DNA of 64,000 nt from Streptomyces zhihengii (GTDB lineage: Bacteria > Actinomycetota > Actinomycetes > Streptomycetales > Streptomycetaceae), in assembly GCF_016919245.1 (NCBI RefSeq), contig NZ_JAFEJA010000002.1, forward strand, positions 1,676,501 through 1,740,500. The letters are read 5' to 3'. Each line of letters starts with the position of its first letter. The first letter of the stretch is position 1. A model generated the notes under the pieces. The model did no database searches, was not told the origin of the DNA, and worked only from the letters and a program-made list of their open reading frames with translations. The position numbers and the translations under genes are program-made. Positions 34,049-43,050 of the stretch are shown here, piece after piece.

Positions 34049-35707
34049 CCTCGATCTTTCGTGACGGTCCGTGGGTTTCTTCGGCGGGCCGTTTCGGTTG
34101 TTCGGGCTGGTGGTGGTCAGGCTGATGGCCCGGCTGTCGCGTCGGGTGGGCGCCGGGTTCCACGGCTCCGGCGGGGGTGGTGCTGCTCGCAGGGACGGGA
34201 ACACGCTGGTCAGCCGGGGTTCGGGAGGGCTTCGAGTCGTGCCAGGGCGTCGGTGATCATGTGGGTCCAGGGCCAGTGGCGGGCGAACCGCAGGTGCCGG
34301 CGGCGGGCGGTGGTGACCAGCTGGGCGGCGGCGGAGAAGAGGCGGAGCCTCAGGCGGCGGGGTTCCCACCTGCGGGTTTCGCCGGTCAGGGCGAGCATGG
34401 GCATCCAGGCGAGGAGGTCGAGGGCGATCTGGACGATCTCCAGCCAGATCTGGTTCTGCTTGGTGTCGTGCAGGGGCAGGTTGCGCAGGCCGGTGGCGCG
34501 AGCGGCACGGATGCGGTCCTCCGCCCGGGCTCGCCGGCGGTGCCGCAGTTCGAGTGCGGCGATCGGGATGCCGGTGGTGTTGGTGGCGAACGCGGTGAGC
34601 CGCAGGCCGTCGGCGTCGGTGATCCGCAACTGGGCGCCGGGGTGAGGCCGTTCCTTCCGCACGATCAGCCGCATTCCCTTCGGCCAGCCCTTCAGGCAGT
34701 CGCCGGACAGTTCGGCGACCCAGGCCCCGTCCCGGATCTCGCCGCCGGGCTCGGTCGCCGCCGTCCAGGCCGAGGCGGGGGCCTTGAGGACGGCCTGGTG
34801 AATCTGCTCGGTGATGGTCATGCCGACCGAGTACGACAGCCACCGGCCGCGTTGGGCGAGCCAGGCGACGAACTCGTGGGTGCCGCCTCCTGAGTCGGTA
34901 CGGATCAGCGTCCGGCGTCCGCGCCGGTACTTCTTCGGCAGCTGGGCCAGGGCGAGTTGGGTGGTGGTGATGTGGTCGGCGGCGGTGTTGCTGCCTGCGT
35001 TGCCGGGCCTGAGCAGGCCGGCCACCGGCTCCCCGCTGCCACTGCTTCCGTGGTCGACGAACCCCATCAGGGGGTGGTGTCCGAAGGTCTTCTTCCAGGT
35101 CGCGGTGGCGTCCTGCTTCTCGGAGTGGGCCAGAACGAGGACCCCGTCCAGGTCCACGATCACCTGCCCGCCCGCGTCAGGAGCCGCGGTTTTGGCCAGG
35201 CTCCAGACGCGCTCGCGGGCTTCGGCCCGCGCGGCCCGTATCGCGGACAGGGCCTTCGGCCCGGCGGCGGCGAGGGTGTCGACGAGCCGGGAGACGGTCG
35301 GGTCGGACGCCACCGGCCCGAACACGGCCGGCTCGGCCCGCAGCATCCCGACATCCGCGAGGCAGTCCCCGCCCAGGGCGACCGCGAGTGCCACGTCCAG
35401 CAGGATCTTCCCTGGATCGTGCACTGCCCGTGAACGTCGCCACGGCGTCAGTGCCGTCGATATCGCCTGGTCCAGCCCGGCCTTGCGGGCGGTCTCGACC
35501 AGCAGCACGGCCCCGGCCTGGGACACCACTCCGCGACCACCGCCCTCGATGCGGACGCGTGGATAGGACCCGATACGCTTCTTCACCTGGGAAGTGCCTC
35601 CGGCATGGCAGGAACAAGGACCTCGACAATCCTCATTCTTGCTGGTCAGAGGCACTTCTCGTTTACCTGACCGCCCGTCGGACAGCCCGCTTCATGAAAG
35701 CGCGAGG
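34049..35707 (-). mobile_element. IS1380-family insertion sequence, copy 1
   Basis: A 1659-bp element whose ends were fixed by comparison with the identical copy at 57343-59001. The left end begins CCTCGATCTTTCGTGA and the right end, read inward, CCTCGCGCTTTCATGA, giving imperfect terminal inverted repeats (13 of 16). A 4-bp target duplication TTAG flanks it (34045-34048 and 35708-35711). It holds one transposase gene on the minus strand. Confidence 0.95.
34210..35586 (-). CDS. IS1380-family transposase (copy 1)
   Basis: A 458-residue DDE transposase. Candidate catalytic regions are VIVDLDGVLVLAHSEK (first Asp), TLIRTDSGGGTHEFV (second Asp) and the C-terminal WLEIVQIALDLLAWMP helix region typical of IS1380. 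GTG 35586 has GGAGG ten bases upstream; the open frame above it is not transposase-like. The protein is identical to the copy at 57504-58880, so both elements are recent and likely active. Confidence 0.93.
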   Translation of the reverse strand: MKKRIGSYPRVRIEGGGRGVVSQAGAVLLVETARKAGLDQAISTALTPWRRSRAVHDPGKILLDVALAVALGGDCLADVGMLRAEPAVFGPVASDPTVSRLVDTLAAAGPKALSAIRAARAEARERVWSLAKTAAPDAGGQVIVDLDGVLVLAHSEKQDATATWKKTFGHHPLMGFVDHGSSGSGEPVAGLLRPGNAGSNTAADHITTTQLALAQLPKKYRRGRRTLIRTDSGGGTHEFVAWLAQRGRWLSYSVGMTITEQIHQAVLKAPASAWTAATEPGGEIRDGAWVAELSGDCLKGWPKGMRLIVRKERPHPGAQLRITDADGLRLTAFATNTTGIPIAALELRHRRRARAEDRIRAARATGLRNLPLHDTKQNQIWLEIVQIALDLLAWMPMLALTGETRRWEPRRLRLRLFSAAAQLVTTARRRHLRFARHWPWTHMITDALARLEALPNPG

Positions 35708-35829
35708 TTAGCCGTGCCCGCGGACAGCCGGGCCGCGAGTCCCGTCCGGCCCCGTACCGGGCCCGCTTCCCGCCGAGGAGCCCGTCGCTACCGGTCCCTT
35801 GCCGCGCGCGAACGCCTCGGCCCCTCGGC

Positions 35830-36066
35830 TCAGTGCGGAGTCCAGGCGTACTTGTTCCCCCCGACCCACCGCACCTCGTCCAGATCGTCGAGGTCATGGA
35901 TCGGGATCCCCGCCTCCGAGGCGACCAGCAGGACATCGGTCATCGACATCGCCCTGCCGACGAATTCTCCGTCGACCTCCACGATGCGAAAGGGCGGGTT
36001 GCCGGGCTGGACGTCGAGTACGGTGATCCGCGCCGCGGGCACATGAGGTGGAAATCCTTCGGTCAT
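35830..36066 (-). CDS. Small hypothetical protein
   Basis: A 78-residue protein beginning MTEGFPPHVPAARITVLDV, with a predicted alpha/beta pattern (VEVDGEFVGRAMSMTDVLLVASEAG) and a C terminus IHDLDDLDEVRWVGG. The shorter ATG 36066 is preferred to 36126, whose extension is Pro/Arg-rich. I do not recognise a family. It lies just outside the right end of the first IS copy. Confidence 0.65.
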   Translation of the reverse strand: MTEGFPPHVPAARITVLDVQPGNPPFRIVEVDGEFVGRAMSMTDVLLVASEAGIPIHDLDDLDEVRWVGGNKYAWTPH

Positions 36067-36295
36067 GCCGAGACGGTTCCACGTCCGGGCCGGTGGCGGG
36101 CGCGGCAACACGCCCATGAGCCGCACACGGGGGCATTCGAGGCGTGCGTGGCATGACCCTCGCCACGATCACGCGCTGCCGATGAGGCTGCGTCACCGCA
36201 GGTGCTGCCGCAGGGAATCAGCCAGTCAGCAGGACTGAAAGGCGCTCGGGCGGCAAGACGTACACCGCGATGAGACACAGCGAGAGAGGCACACG

Positions 36296-36613
36296 ATGAC
36301 GGATCTGCCCACCCTGACCCCCGAGCAGCGGGCCGCGGCCCTGCAGAAGGCGGCGCTCGTCCGCCGGGAACGTTCCCAGTTGCTGGGGGAGCTGAAGTCC
36401 CGGCAGCGCTCCCTGCCCGACGTACTGCGCAGCACCTCCGACGTCGTCGGCAAGACCAAGGTGCGCCAGCTCCTGGAAGCGATCCCCGGCGTCGGCAAGG
36501 TTCGCGCCGCGCAGGTCATGGAGGAGCTGGCCATCCCCGAGGGCCGGCGGGTGCAGGGGCTGGGGCCCCGGCAGCGGGAGTCGATCCTGCAGAGGTTCCC
36601 TGCCCGGGCATAG
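36296..36613 (+). CDS. Streptomycete integration host factor (sIHF-type) paralogue
   Basis: A 105-residue nucleoid protein of the actinobacterial mIHF/sIHF family. The family core is intact: SVLRST-like LRSTSDVVGKTKVRQLLEAI, then the helix-two-turn-helix IPGVGKVRAAQVMEEL that contacts DNA. The primary sihF gene usually lies beside gmk; here the gene stands alone, so this is probably a second copy. A hairpin terminator follows at 36722-36748. Confidence 0.9.
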   Translation: MTDLPTLTPEQRAAALQKAALVRRERSQLLGELKSRQRSLPDVLRSTSDVVGKTKVRQLLEAIPGVGKVRAAQVMEELAIPEGRRVQGLGPRQRESILQRFPARA

Positions 36614-36721
36614 CTGTGCCCTGTCCCGCAGCGCGCCGAGGCGGCCGGTTTCCCGGGACCGGGAGCCGGGCTCGGGAGTGTCGGCGGGCACCGAGGCGAG
36701 TGCCGCCTCTCATGTTCATGG

Positions 36722-36748
36722 CGGAAGCCCCCGGCCCGGGGGCTTCCG
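36722..36748 (+). terminator. Terminator downstream of the IHF paralogue
   Basis: A perfect 11-bp stem (36722-36732 with 36738-36748) has a 5-nt loop GGCCC. It lies about 110 bp after the stop. Confidence 0.7.
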
Positions 36749-36870
36749 TCGGCTTCAGGGCTGCTCCTGGAGGTGACGGCGCACTCCGCCCGCTGGCCGG
36801 GGCTCCGCGAGCGAGCCTCTTACTGTGGGCAGGGTTGTCCGCACACGCTCCACACGAAAGAAGCTGAACG

Positions 36871-37272
36871 GTGTTCTCGGTGCAGGTCACGCAGCAGGCG
36901 CGAGGGGCGGTGTTCGCGCTGCGCGGGGAACTCGACTTCGACAGCATGGTCCAGCTCTACGAGGCCGGCGACGAGGAACTGGCCCGGGGGCCGGAGGCGG
37001 GCCCGGTGGTGGCCGACTGCGAACGCCTCACGTTCTGCGACTCGTCCGGTATCGGCGGGCTGCTGCGGCTGTTCCAGCAGCTGGCCGCCCAGCGGCGGGC
37101 GCTGCGGCTGGCGGCCCTGCCCCCGTCGGTGGCGCGGCAGTTCTCAGTGACAGGACTGGACCAGGTCTTCCCGGTGTACACCGACGCCGATCAGGCGCTC
37201 GCCGCAGGCACGGGCCGACACGGCACGGCGTCCACCGCCACGGCGCAGCCGACGGACGGCCGGAACGCATGA
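36871..37272 (+). CDS. STAS-domain anti-sigma-factor antagonist
   Basis: A 133-residue SpoIIAA/RsbV-type protein. The STAS core reads GELDFDSMVQLYEAG, then LTFCDSSGIGGLLRLFQ, where the DSSG serine is the usual phosphorylation site. It starts at GTG and ends in a disordered Thr/Ala tail. Its stop overlaps the ATG of a SpoIIE-type phosphatase (ATGA), so the phosphatase probably dephosphorylates this antagonist to free a sigma factor. Confidence 0.92.
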   Translation: MFSVQVTQQARGAVFALRGELDFDSMVQLYEAGDEELARGPEAGPVVADCERLTFCDSSGIGGLLRLFQQLAAQRRALRLAALPPSVARQFSVTGLDQVFPVYTDADQALAAGTGRHGTASTATAQPTDGRNA

Positions 37273-39491
37273 AGCGCCGACCTCGGCCCGGCGCCTCTCA
37301 GCCCGCCGGGAGGGCAGCCGCGCGCGTCACCGGCCCCGCGGACGGGGATCAGGACCTGCGGTCGCTGTTCGGACAGTCGTCCGCCATCTTCGCCTCCCTC
37401 GCCGGACCGGCGCACATGCTGGAGACGGCGAACACCGCCTTCTTCACGACGATCGGCGGCCCCGAGCGCACCCGTACCGGCCTGCCGCTCGGGCAGTTGA
37501 TGCCCGAACTCGCCGAGCAGGGTTTCCTCACGCTCCTGGACCGGGTCTACCGCACGGGCGAGGCGTACACCGCTCGTGAGGCCCGGGTGATCCTGGGCGT
37601 CGGCGCGGGGGCGCGGGAGGGGTTCTTCGACTTCTCCTACGAGCCCCGGCTGGACACCGGTGGCAACGTCATGGGCGTCCGGGTGATCGGCGTGGAGTCC
37701 ACGCAGGTCAAGCAGGCCAAGCGACTGACCGCCGAGCACCGGGTGCTGCTGGAGCAGATCGCCCGCCAGGCGCCCCTGGCCGACGTCCTGGACGGCATGG
37801 CCCGGGCCATTGAGGACCTCGCCCCCGAGGAAGTCCTCGTCTCCGTGCTGCTCGCCGATGCCGACGGCCGCCATCTGCACCACGGTGCCGCGCCCAGTCT
37901 GCCCGACTTCTACAATCAGGCCATCGACGGCATTGCTGCTGGCGAAGGCGTCGGCTCCTGCGGGACCGCCGCCCACCGGCGACGGCCCGTGATCGTCACC
38001 GACATCCGCACTGATCCTTTCTGGGACGACTTCCGCGACCTGGCCGACAAGGCCGGGGTGGCCGCCTGCTGGTCCACGCCCATCCTGGCCCGCGACGGCG
38101 CGCTGCTGGGCACCTTCGCCATGTACCACCGCACCCCGCGGGCCCCCCAGGAAGCCGACCTGGCGCTGGCCCGGACCTTCGCCGACACCGCGGCCCTGGC
38201 CATCGAACGCCATCACGCCGAGCAGGCCCGCACGACGGCCGAGGCCCGGGAGAAGGCTGCACGCGACGACCTCGCCTTCCTCCTGGAAGCCAGCACGGCC
38301 CTGTCCTCCGCCCTGGACGCAGGCCAGATCCTGAGCCGCCTGGCAGCCTTCTGCGTGCCGAAGCTCGCGTCGCTGTGCGCCGTCGACGTCATCGAGAGCG
38401 GCCGGGTGCGCCGCATGGCGACCGCCGCCCCCACCCAGCGTGCGCAAGACCTGCTGGCCTCGCACATCCCCGTCTTCGACGCCGCCGACGACGCCGTCGC
38501 CCGTGTCCTGGCCTCCGGCACCAGCGAGGTCGCCCGCCGCACCCCCACCGGACCCGGACCCTGGCACGACCTGGGCGTCACCGGCTACCTGTGCCTCCCG
38601 CTGGTCGACCGGAGCCGGGCCTTCGGCGCCGTGACCCTGCTGTCCACCGCCGAGCACAGCTTCGACGGGCACACCGTCGCCCTGGCCGAAGAACTCGCCC
38701 GCCGCGCCGCCCTGGCCGCCCGCAACGCCCGCCAGTACACCCACCGGCACACCCTCGCCCGCGACCTCCAGGCGGGTCTGCTGCTGCCCGACCTGCCCCA
38801 GGTGCGCGGCGCCGACGTGGCCACCTACTACCACCCCGCCGGAGAAGGGCTCGACATCGGCGGCGACTTCTACGACGTCTTCCCCCTGCACGACGGCCGG
38901 TGGGCGTTCATGCTCGGCGACGTCTGCGGACGAGGCGCCATCGCGGCCACCACCACCGCCCTGGTCCGCCACACCGCCCGCGCCGTCGCCCCGCTGCTGC
39001 CGGGCCCCGAGGACGTCGTCAACGCCGTCAACCGGGCCCTGACCAACCGGCCCGCCGGGCACGGCACCGGATTCGTCACCCTCATCTACGGCCAGCTCAT
39101 CCCCACCCCCACCGGGCTGGACGTCGAACTCGTGCGCGCCGGCCACACCCCGCCCCTGCACCTGGACGCCGACCGCACCGTCCGCACCGTCGACGCCCAG
39201 GGGATGCTGCTCGGCATCGGACCCGACCTGCACGTCACACCCCACCGCCTGCACCTGCGACCCCACGAGAGCCTGGTCCTCTACACCGACGGCATCACCG
39301 AAGCACGCCGCCGCGACGGCGAGATGTTCGACGAGCTGCGTCTCACCGAGGCGGTCGCCGGCGTCCCCGCCCGCCCGGGGGCGCAGCAGATCATCGACTC
39401 GCTCACCCGAGCCGTCCACTTCTTCACCGACGGCGACGTCATCGACGACGATCAGGCAGCCCTGGTGCTGACCGCCACCGAGCCCTCCTGA
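37269..39491 (+). CDS. PP2C/SpoIIE-type phosphatase with PAS and two GAF domains
   Basis: A 740-residue signalling phosphatase. Order: an N-terminal PAS-like domain (about 30-145), a GAF domain (about 160-310; VGSCGTAAHRRRPVIVTDI), a second GAF domain (about 335-485), and a C-terminal PPM phosphatase. Metal-binding motifs are DIGGDFYDVF and VLYTDGITEARR near the end, with DDDQAALVLTA closing. It is translationally coupled to the STAS gene. It probably reverses phosphorylation of the STAS proteins encoded on either side in response to a small ligand or redox signal. Confidence 0.93.
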   Translation: MKRRPRPGASQPAGRAAARVTGPADGDQDLRSLFGQSSAIFASLAGPAHMLETANTAFFTTIGGPERTRTGLPLGQLMPELAEQGFLTLLDRVYRTGEAYTAREARVILGVGAGAREGFFDFSYEPRLDTGGNVMGVRVIGVESTQVKQAKRLTAEHRVLLEQIARQAPLADVLDGMARAIEDLAPEEVLVSVLLADADGRHLHHGAAPSLPDFYNQAIDGIAAGEGVGSCGTAAHRRRPVIVTDIRTDPFWDDFRDLADKAGVAACWSTPILARDGALLGTFAMYHRTPRAPQEADLALARTFADTAALAIERHHAEQARTTAEAREKAARDDLAFLLEASTALSSALDAGQILSRLAAFCVPKLASLCAVDVIESGRVRRMATAAPTQRAQDLLASHIPVFDAADDAVARVLASGTSEVARRTPTGPGPWHDLGVTGYLCLPLVDRSRAFGAVTLLSTAEHSFDGHTVALAEELARRAALAARNARQYTHRHTLARDLQAGLLLPDLPQVRGADVATYYHPAGEGLDIGGDFYDVFPLHDGRWAFMLGDVCGRGAIAATTTALVRHTARAVAPLLPGPEDVVNAVNRALTNRPAGHGTGFVTLIYGQLIPTPTGLDVELVRAGHTPPLHLDADRTVRTVDAQGMLLGIGPDLHVTPHRLHLRPHESLVLYTDGITEARRRDGEMFDELRLTEAVAGVPARPGAQQIIDSLTRAVHFFTDGDVIDDDQAALVLTATEPS

Positions 39492-39514
39492 CGCCCGGGA
39501 CCGGCGGAGGCCCG

Positions 39515-39841
39515 TCACGCCGCCCGTTGTGCGCCGGGTCCCTGGAGGTAGCGGTCGAAGCCGGCTTCGGGGAAGATCTCGCAGGCGACGGTGAGCAGCC
39601 GTCGGTGCTGGGGGTGGAGGTTGGTGAGGCTGGTCGCGCGCTCCGGAGTGCCCGGGGTGCCGAGCAGGTGGAGGCCGGCGATGTCGACGAAGAACGTGTC
39701 GCGCAGATCCCACGCCACGTCCGTCACGGTGGACGGGAGCTGGTCCAGGCTGGTGCGCAGCTGATCGAGGTGCTCGAAGTCGATGTCGCCGCGAGGCGTC
39801 AACGTCGCACAGTTGCCGCGGACTTCGGTGGTGATGTGCAT
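39515..39841 (-). CDS. STAS-domain protein, convergent copy
   Basis: A 108-residue STAS protein (TPRGDIDFEHLDQLRTSLDQL, then AWDLRDTFFVDIAGLHLLG). The usual DSSG phosphorylation motif is replaced by VDIAG, so the serine is missing and the protein may act as a constitutive antagonist or a decoy. It ends 23 bp from the convergent phosphatase gene. Confidence 0.85.
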   Translation of the reverse strand: MHITTEVRGNCATLTPRGDIDFEHLDQLRTSLDQLPSTVTDVAWDLRDTFFVDIAGLHLLGTPGTPERATSLTNLHPQHRRLLTVACEIFPEAGFDRYLQGPGAQRAA

Positions 39842-40324
39842 GGTGGGCGCCCCCTTCCCAGGGGGTGATGAGCCCACAGTCGAGGCGCCCCACCTGCGTG
39901 GGGCGACGGCCATGGCAGGTCGCGGATGCCCGGGGAGGGGGCAACGTCCGCGGACCCAAAGGAGCCGGGCCGTAGCGGCACCGGCTCCGTTCTCTTGTCC
40001 GGCCAGCGTGGCACACGCCCTGCCGTGAACGCCATGACCGGGTAGGCCCCTGGCCGGCCCGCCACGCCCTCGTGAACGGATCCGGGCGCCTTTATGCCCT
40101 CTGGTCTGCCACGATGCCGGCGCGAGCGTCTTCGGCTCCCGGCAGGCGGAACAGCCGGGAAGCGAAACGCTTGGACTCCAGAACGCATGCGGGGTGGGCG
40201 ATGATGTGTGCCGGCACTCGGGTGCGACGTAGCATTCCTCGTCGCGCCGCACGGTTGGCGCAGACCGTACCCCGGTTGCCCCGGCACATGACGGGCAGAT
40301 GCGGCACGGGACCGGGGGAGGACC
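39842..40324. other. 483-bp gap between two signalling genes
   Basis: The region separates divergent STAS and HATPase genes and should contain both promoters. Open frames here show no protein-like sequence. GC content drops somewhat around 40080-40270. I see no repeat, RNA gene or clear promoter. Confidence 0.5.
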
Positions 40325-40807
40325 ATGGACGACACAGCACCCGCACCAGTCGGCGGCTTCGACACGACCGCGAGCGAGCCGGTCTTCAGCGCCGCTCTGG
40401 ACGGTGACAGCTCCTGCATATCCACCGCCCGCCGTATGGCCGCGGACTTTCTCACCCGGGTCCAGGCCGTGCACGGCCTTCCGGTGTCGGACCGTGCGAT
40501 GGACCTCACCCAGCTGATCGTCAGCGAACTGGTCACCAACGCCTGCAAGTACGCCCCGGGGCCGGTGCTGCTGGAACTGCGGATCGTCGGCGACCTGGTC
40601 GAGGTCGTCGTCTGGGACAGCGCTCCCGTCGTCCCCATCGCCCGCGCGGCCGACCCTGCCCGTGTCGGCCAGCACGGCCTGGAGATCGTGATGACCGTGG
40701 CCCAGGCCTTCGAGGTGCAACGCCGGCCCGTCGGCAAGAGCATCACCGTCCGCGTCGCCCTCCCCGACGACCCCGACGGCGCCGTTACGGGACGTCTCCC
40801 GCTTTGA
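40325..40807 (+). CDS. RsbW-like HATPase (anti-sigma or regulatory kinase)
   Basis: A 160-residue GHKL-fold protein. The N box is LIVSELVTNACKYAPGP, and the G boxes are reduced to WDSAPVVP and GQHGLEIVMTVAQ. Such proteins bind sigma factors and phosphorylate STAS antagonists. With the STAS genes and the phosphatase next door, it completes a partner-switching set. An ATG preceded by GGGGGAGG is used. Its 3' end abuts a decayed IS200/IS605 element. Confidence 0.9.
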   Translation: MDDTAPAPVGGFDTTASEPVFSAALDGDSSCISTARRMAADFLTRVQAVHGLPVSDRAMDLTQLIVSELVTNACKYAPGPVLLELRIVGDLVEVVVWDSAPVVPIARAADPARVGQHGLEIVMTVAQAFEVQRRPVGKSITVRVALPDDPDGAVTGRLPL

Positions 40808-41208
40808 ATTTCTCTTCGTCCCAAGGGGCCAAGATTCCCGTCTGCCTGCCGGTGGTTACTGGACGGGGTTTCGGGTGGGTTCCTGTTTCTACGCGCTGTG
40901 CCGGGATAGTCCGGGTCTTACCCGCGCTCCGCAGGCTGATACGGGCAGTCCGGCGGCCTTGGCGACGTTGTTGGTCGCGTGATGTCCCGGTCCCGCAGGC
41001 CCTGCACGTCCATACCTGGGTGTGGAGGGGCTTGGGGCCGGCTTTGACGCCGCAGGCCGAGCAGATCTGAGACGTGGGCTCGAACCGCCCGATGCGGTGG
41101 AAGGCGCGCCCGTACGGGGCGGCCTTGTACTCGAGCATCGTGGTGAACGCCGACCATCCGGCGTCGTGCACGGACTTGGCCATGCGGGTGCGGGCGAGTC
41201 CCTTGATG
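40785..41208 (-). pseudogene. tnpB: tnpB remnant of an IS200/IS605-family element
   Basis: The minus strand encodes the C-terminal part of a TnpB-type RNA-guided nuclease ancestor: LARTRMAKSVHDAGWSAF, YKAAPYGRAF, then the zinc ribbon CSACG...CRACG. After the second CxxC the expected HDRDxNAA sequence is out of frame. The tail contains IPAQRVETGTH, as in streptomycete TnpB. The RuvC N-terminal half is absent and a stop lies just upstream, so this is a broken gene. It directly abuts a tnpA remnant on the other strand. Confidence 0.8.
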
Positions 41209-41418
41209 CACTACCCGCCCAAGACCCAGCTGTCGAAGCTGGTCAACTCGCTCCAGGACGTCTCGGCCCGGATGCTGCGCACGGAGTACGACGGCCACCT
41301 GCGCCGGTGCCTGTGGGGTGGACACTTGTGGTCCGGCTCGTACTTCGCCGGGGGCTGCGGAAGGGCACCGCTGACGGTGGTCAAGTAGTACATCGAAAAC
41401 CAGAAGCGGCCTGCCTGA
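41209..41418 (+). pseudogene. tnpA: tnpA (Y1 transposase) 3' remnant of the same element
   Basis: The frame encodes HYPPKTQLSKLVNSLQDV, then WGGHLWSGSYFAGGCGRAPL and TVVK, the C-terminal part of IS200-type TnpA. An in-frame TAG (41386-41388) interrupts it before YIENQKRPA. The N-terminal part with the HuH motif is missing. Divergent tnpA and tnpB have lost their 5' halves in one deletion that joined them at about 41208/41209. A right-end-like hairpin (CGCCCT-GA-AGGGCG) follows at 41492-41505. Confidence 0.8.
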
Positions 41419-41602
41419 CTGTCACCCCGGAGATGCACAGAAATCCGGCGCTACGCGCCTCCCGGTCAAGGATGGCCTTCACCCGCCCTGAAGGGCGGAG
41501 CAACCAAGATTGCGGATCCCCGGCGCCCCAGGAGTCACGCGGCACCCGGAACCACGGGGCGGCGCCCTCCCGCGGCTGCCGGCCGTCCCCGACGCGTGCT
41601 AG

Positions 41603-43044
41603 TAGTGCTTGGTCATGTGCGATTTGCCATGGCGTGTCTTCTTGATCGGCCGTGTCGTTGACTGGATGTGCTGAGCGAGGAGTTGGCCGCGGTTCGGTGT
41701 GATCTGGAGGACTTCGCGGCGGAGATGTTCGAGCCGTTCGCGCGGGCGGATCAGCGCCGGTGGGGCGGCGTCTATCTGCGGGGGCTGCTGCTGGACGGCG
41801 GCCGCAAGTCGGTGGAGCCGATGGCCGCCCGCCTTGGCGAGGAAGGTAACCGGCAGGCCCTGGCCCACTTCGTGACCTCCAGCCCATGGGATGCGGCGCA
41901 TGTGCGGGCCCGGCTGGCCTGGCGCATACAGCCGGTCATCAAGCCCATCGCGCTGGTCATCGATGACACCGGATTCCTCAAGGACGGGGACGCGTCGGCG
42001 TGCGTGACCCGGCAGTACACCGGCACTGCGGGCAAGGTCACCAACTGCCAGGCCGGTGTCTCGCTCCACCTGGCTTCCAACAGCGCCTCCGCGGCGGTGA
42101 ACTGGCGTCTGTTCCTGCCAGGGAGCTGGGATCCCGCCTCACCGACAGCCGATCCGGCCAAGGTCGCCCGCCGTAACAAGTGCGCCATCCCTGCCCAGGT
42201 GGGCCATGTCGAGAAGTGGCAGCTGGCCCTCGACATGATCGATGAGACTCGATCCTGGGGCATCGAAGTGCCCCAGGTCATCGCCGACGGCGGCTACGGG
42301 GACACCGCCGCCTTCCGGCTCGGCCTTGAGACACGCGGACTCGACTACGTGGTGGGCATCTCGACCACAACCACCGCACACCCCGAGGACGCACAGCCTA
42401 CGACCCCGGCCTACCTCGGCAGGGGCCGGCGGCCGGTCCCTGCATACCCCGAGTCGGCACAGCGAGTGAAAGACCTGGTCATCGCGGCCGGCAAATCCTC
42501 TGCACGGCCGGTGCAGTGGAGGGAAGGATCACGGCCGGGCAGTGGCCGCAGCGGATTCAAGCGCATGTACTCGCGCTTCGTGGCCCTGCGGATCCGGCCC
42601 GCCGGACGTGAGATCCGCAAGGCCGCGACCACCGCCGAGCTTCCGGTCCGCTGGCTGCTGGCCGAATGGCCCGCCGACCAGGACGAGCCCGTGCAGTTCT
42701 GGCTCTCCAACTTGCCCGAGACCACCCCGCTGCCCGTCCTCGTGCGCACGGCGAAACTCCGCTGGCGCATCGAGAACGACTACCGCGAGATGAAACAAGC
42801 CCTCGGCCTGGCCCACTTCGAAGGCCGGACCTGGCCAGGCTGGCACCACCACGTCACCCTTGTCTCAGTAGCCCACGCCTTCTGCACCCTCCAGCGACTG
42901 AGCCGATCCCCAAAAGAGACGGCGCCGGCCTGAGCCTCTACCGAGTCGTCCGCGAGCTGCAGATACTCCTCGCGACCTGGACCGGCGCCTGCCCCACCTG
43001 TCACCGCGACATACCGGACCCTGCACCAACATGACCAAGCCCTA
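41603..43044 (+). mobile_element. IS701-family insertion sequence
   Basis: A 1442-bp element bounded by inverted repeats TAGTGCTTGGTCATGT (41603-41618) and its near-perfect complement (43029-43044; 15 of 16). The target duplication CTAG is seen at 41599-41602 and 43045-43048, as expected for the family. It holds one transposase gene on the plus strand. Only 2 bp after the right duplication begins the inverted repeat of another element. Confidence 0.92.
41668..42933 (+). CDS. IS701-family transposase, C terminus probably frameshifted
   Basis: A 421-residue transposase with DDE-type motifs (ALVIDDTGFLKDGD, VIADGGYGDTAAF) and the C-terminal WRIENDYREMKQALGLAHFEGR motif. The start is GTG. After LQRLSRSPK the frame ends quickly (ETAPA, stop), but the next frame continues with GLSLYRVVRELQILLATWTG and a CPTCHR zinc-knuckle-like end up to 43034, which looks like the true C terminus. 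The switch point is the run CCCCAAAAGAG. Either a one-base indel has disabled the gene or programmed frameshifting is used. Confidence 0.85.
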   Translation: MLSEELAAVRCDLEDFAAEMFEPFARADQRRWGGVYLRGLLLDGGRKSVEPMAARLGEEGNRQALAHFVTSSPWDAAHVRARLAWRIQPVIKPIALVIDDTGFLKDGDASACVTRQYTGTAGKVTNCQAGVSLHLASNSASAAVNWRLFLPGSWDPASPTADPAKVARRNKCAIPAQVGHVEKWQLALDMIDETRSWGIEVPQVIADGGYGDTAAFRLGLETRGLDYVVGISTTTTAHPEDAQPTTPAYLGRGRRPVPAYPESAQRVKDLVIAAGKSSARPVQWREGSRPGSGRSGFKRMYSRFVALRIRPAGREIRKAATTAELPVRWLLAEWPADQDEPVQFWLSNLPETTPLPVLVRTAKLRWRIENDYREMKQALGLAHFEGRTWPGWHHHVTLVSVAHAFCTLQRLSRSPKETAPA

Positions 43045-43050
43045 CTAGTG

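Noticed and set aside
37191..40016. A 941-residue minus-strand open frame across the phosphatase gene
   Set aside because: Low-complexity shadow of the SpoIIE-type phosphatase, without any motif.
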